A stretch of 6,057 nt of DNA from positions 1 through 6,057 of the forward strand of contig JAQULX010000193.1 in the NCBI GenBank assembly GCA_028718465.1, read 5' to 3'. The notes beneath the pieces are model-generated. The model had not been told where the DNA came from. It did not search any database and was given only the letters and a program-made list of their open reading frames with translations. The DNA comes from Dehalococcoidales bacterium. Its GTDB lineage: Bacteria > Chloroflexota > Dehalococcoidia > Dehalococcoidales > UBA3254. Within the stretch, counting starts at the first letter, position 1. Each line of letters starts with the position of its first letter. This document shows, piece after piece, positions 5,896 to 6,057 of this stretch. The position numbers were made by a program, and so were the translations under genes.

Positions 5896-5919
5896 AACAT
5901 TGAGAGTTAGATTTGTCAA
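5891..5919 (-). promoter_or_regulatory. Distal promoter candidate for the cluster
   Basis: On the minus strand a perfect TTGACA (5914-5919) is followed after exactly 17 bp by TAAATT (5891-5896). Transcription would start near 5884, giving a leader of about 195 nt. The -10 is imperfect, but the spacing is optimal and a large palindrome overlaps the start. Confidence 0.5.
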
Positions 5920-5943
5920 TAACATAGGTCATCCTTGATTCGC

Positions 5944-5975
5944 CATCAAAAAGTCTGTAACAGCCTCATTTGATG
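5944..5975. repeat. CATCAAA/TTTGATG inverted repeat at the plus-strand promoter
   Basis: CATCAAA (5944-5950) and TTTGATG (5969-5975) are exact complements 18 nt apart. A third half-site, TTGAT (5935-5939), pairs with ATCAA (5945-5949). The right arm overlaps the -35 of the plus-strand promoter candidate, so this may be an autoregulatory site of the divergent gene. Confidence 0.4.
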
Positions 5976-5999
5976 TTAGTTTCGAAGCTAAGCTACAAT
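5970..5999 (+). promoter_or_regulatory. Promoter candidate for the divergent plus-strand gene
   Basis: TTGATG (5970-5975) and TACAAT (5994-5999) are separated by 18 bp and lie about 40 nt before the ATG at 6040. Two copies of AAGCTAAG (5985-5992 and 6007-6014), 22 bp apart, flank the -10. Confidence 0.5.
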
Positions 6000-6039
6000 A
6001 GAAGCAAAGCTAAGGAATAATCACCAAAGAGGTGAAAAA

Positions 6040-6057
6040 ATGTTAAAGCAGGGAGTA
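6040..6057 (+). CDS. Start of a divergent gene, cut by the window edge
   Basis: Only six codons are in the window (MLKQGV). The start is supported by a strong ribosome binding site, AAAGAGGTGA (6026-6035), five nt before the ATG, and by a promoter-like pair upstream. Too little is visible to identify a family. A transcriptional regulator of the adjacent catabolic cluster is the natural guess from the divergent arrangement, but this is context only. Confidence 0.55.

Larger units (their letters stand above)
5690..6039. other. Divergent intergenic control region
   Basis: This 350-bp AT-rich region separates the minus-strand cluster from a plus-strand gene. I see no coding gene in it. It holds two promoter candidates for the cluster, one for the plus-strand gene, and inverted repeats at 5754-5774, 5812-5830, 5852-5895 and 5944-5975. 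This arrangement is typical of a catabolic operon facing its own regulator gene. Confidence 0.7.

Noticed and set aside
5881..5898. Sigma-54-like TGGCA on the plus strand
   Set aside because: There is no GC element at the required -12 position.
1..6057. CRISPR arrays, tRNA or rRNA genes, insertion sequences
   Set aside because: No regularly spaced repeats, RNA gene signatures, transposase or terminal inverted repeats were seen.

Overview
The window looks like a catabolic gene cluster from a strictly anaerobic, Gram-positive-type bacterium, most likely a clostridial or Peptococcaceae-like Firmicute. The reasons are strong purine-rich ribosome binding sites before nearly every gene, one TTG start, tightly packed genes, AT-rich intergenic regions around coding DNA of medium GC, and a gene set typical of fermentative or syntrophic acyl-CoA metabolism. 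No taxonomic marker is present, so this is inference.

Layout. Seven complete genes lie on the minus strand, so the reading order runs from high to low coordinates: a cyclase-family metal hydrolase (5689-4904), a DUF849/BKACE beta-keto acid cleavage enzyme (4882-4007), a classical SDR dehydrogenase (3979-3203), a small cupin (3050-2715), a 3-hydroxyacyl-CoA dehydrogenase-family protein (2697-1741), and the two subunits of a 3-oxoacid CoA-transferase (1568-816 and 814-134). A factor-independent terminator follows (54-93). The first three genes are 21-27 bp apart. A 152-bp gap with a perfect 12-bp hairpin separates the SDR from the cupin, and a 172-bp gap with a GC-rich hairpin separates the dehydrogenase from the CoA-transferase. 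A 350-bp AT-rich divergent region (5690-6039) holds promoter-like sequences on both strands and several inverted repeats. It leads into the first six codons of a plus-strand gene cut by the window edge.

How the genes may work together. The combination of ring-opening hydrolase, NAD-type hydroxyacid dehydrogenase, BKACE lyase and acetoacetate-type CoA-transferase matches the steps of anaerobic phloroglucinol breakdown as I recall them from Clostridium scatologenes. There, dihydrophloroglucinol is hydrolysed to 3-hydroxy-5-oxohexanoate, oxidised to 3,5-dioxohexanoate (triacetate), and cleaved with acetyl-CoA to acetoacetate plus acetoacetyl-CoA. A CoA-transferase would then activate the free acetoacetate. 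The pathway assignment is inference from family membership and gene order. A related cyclic 1,3-diketone or another beta-keto acid is also possible. The cupin and the second dehydrogenase are not explained by the minimal scheme and are the most interesting loose ends.
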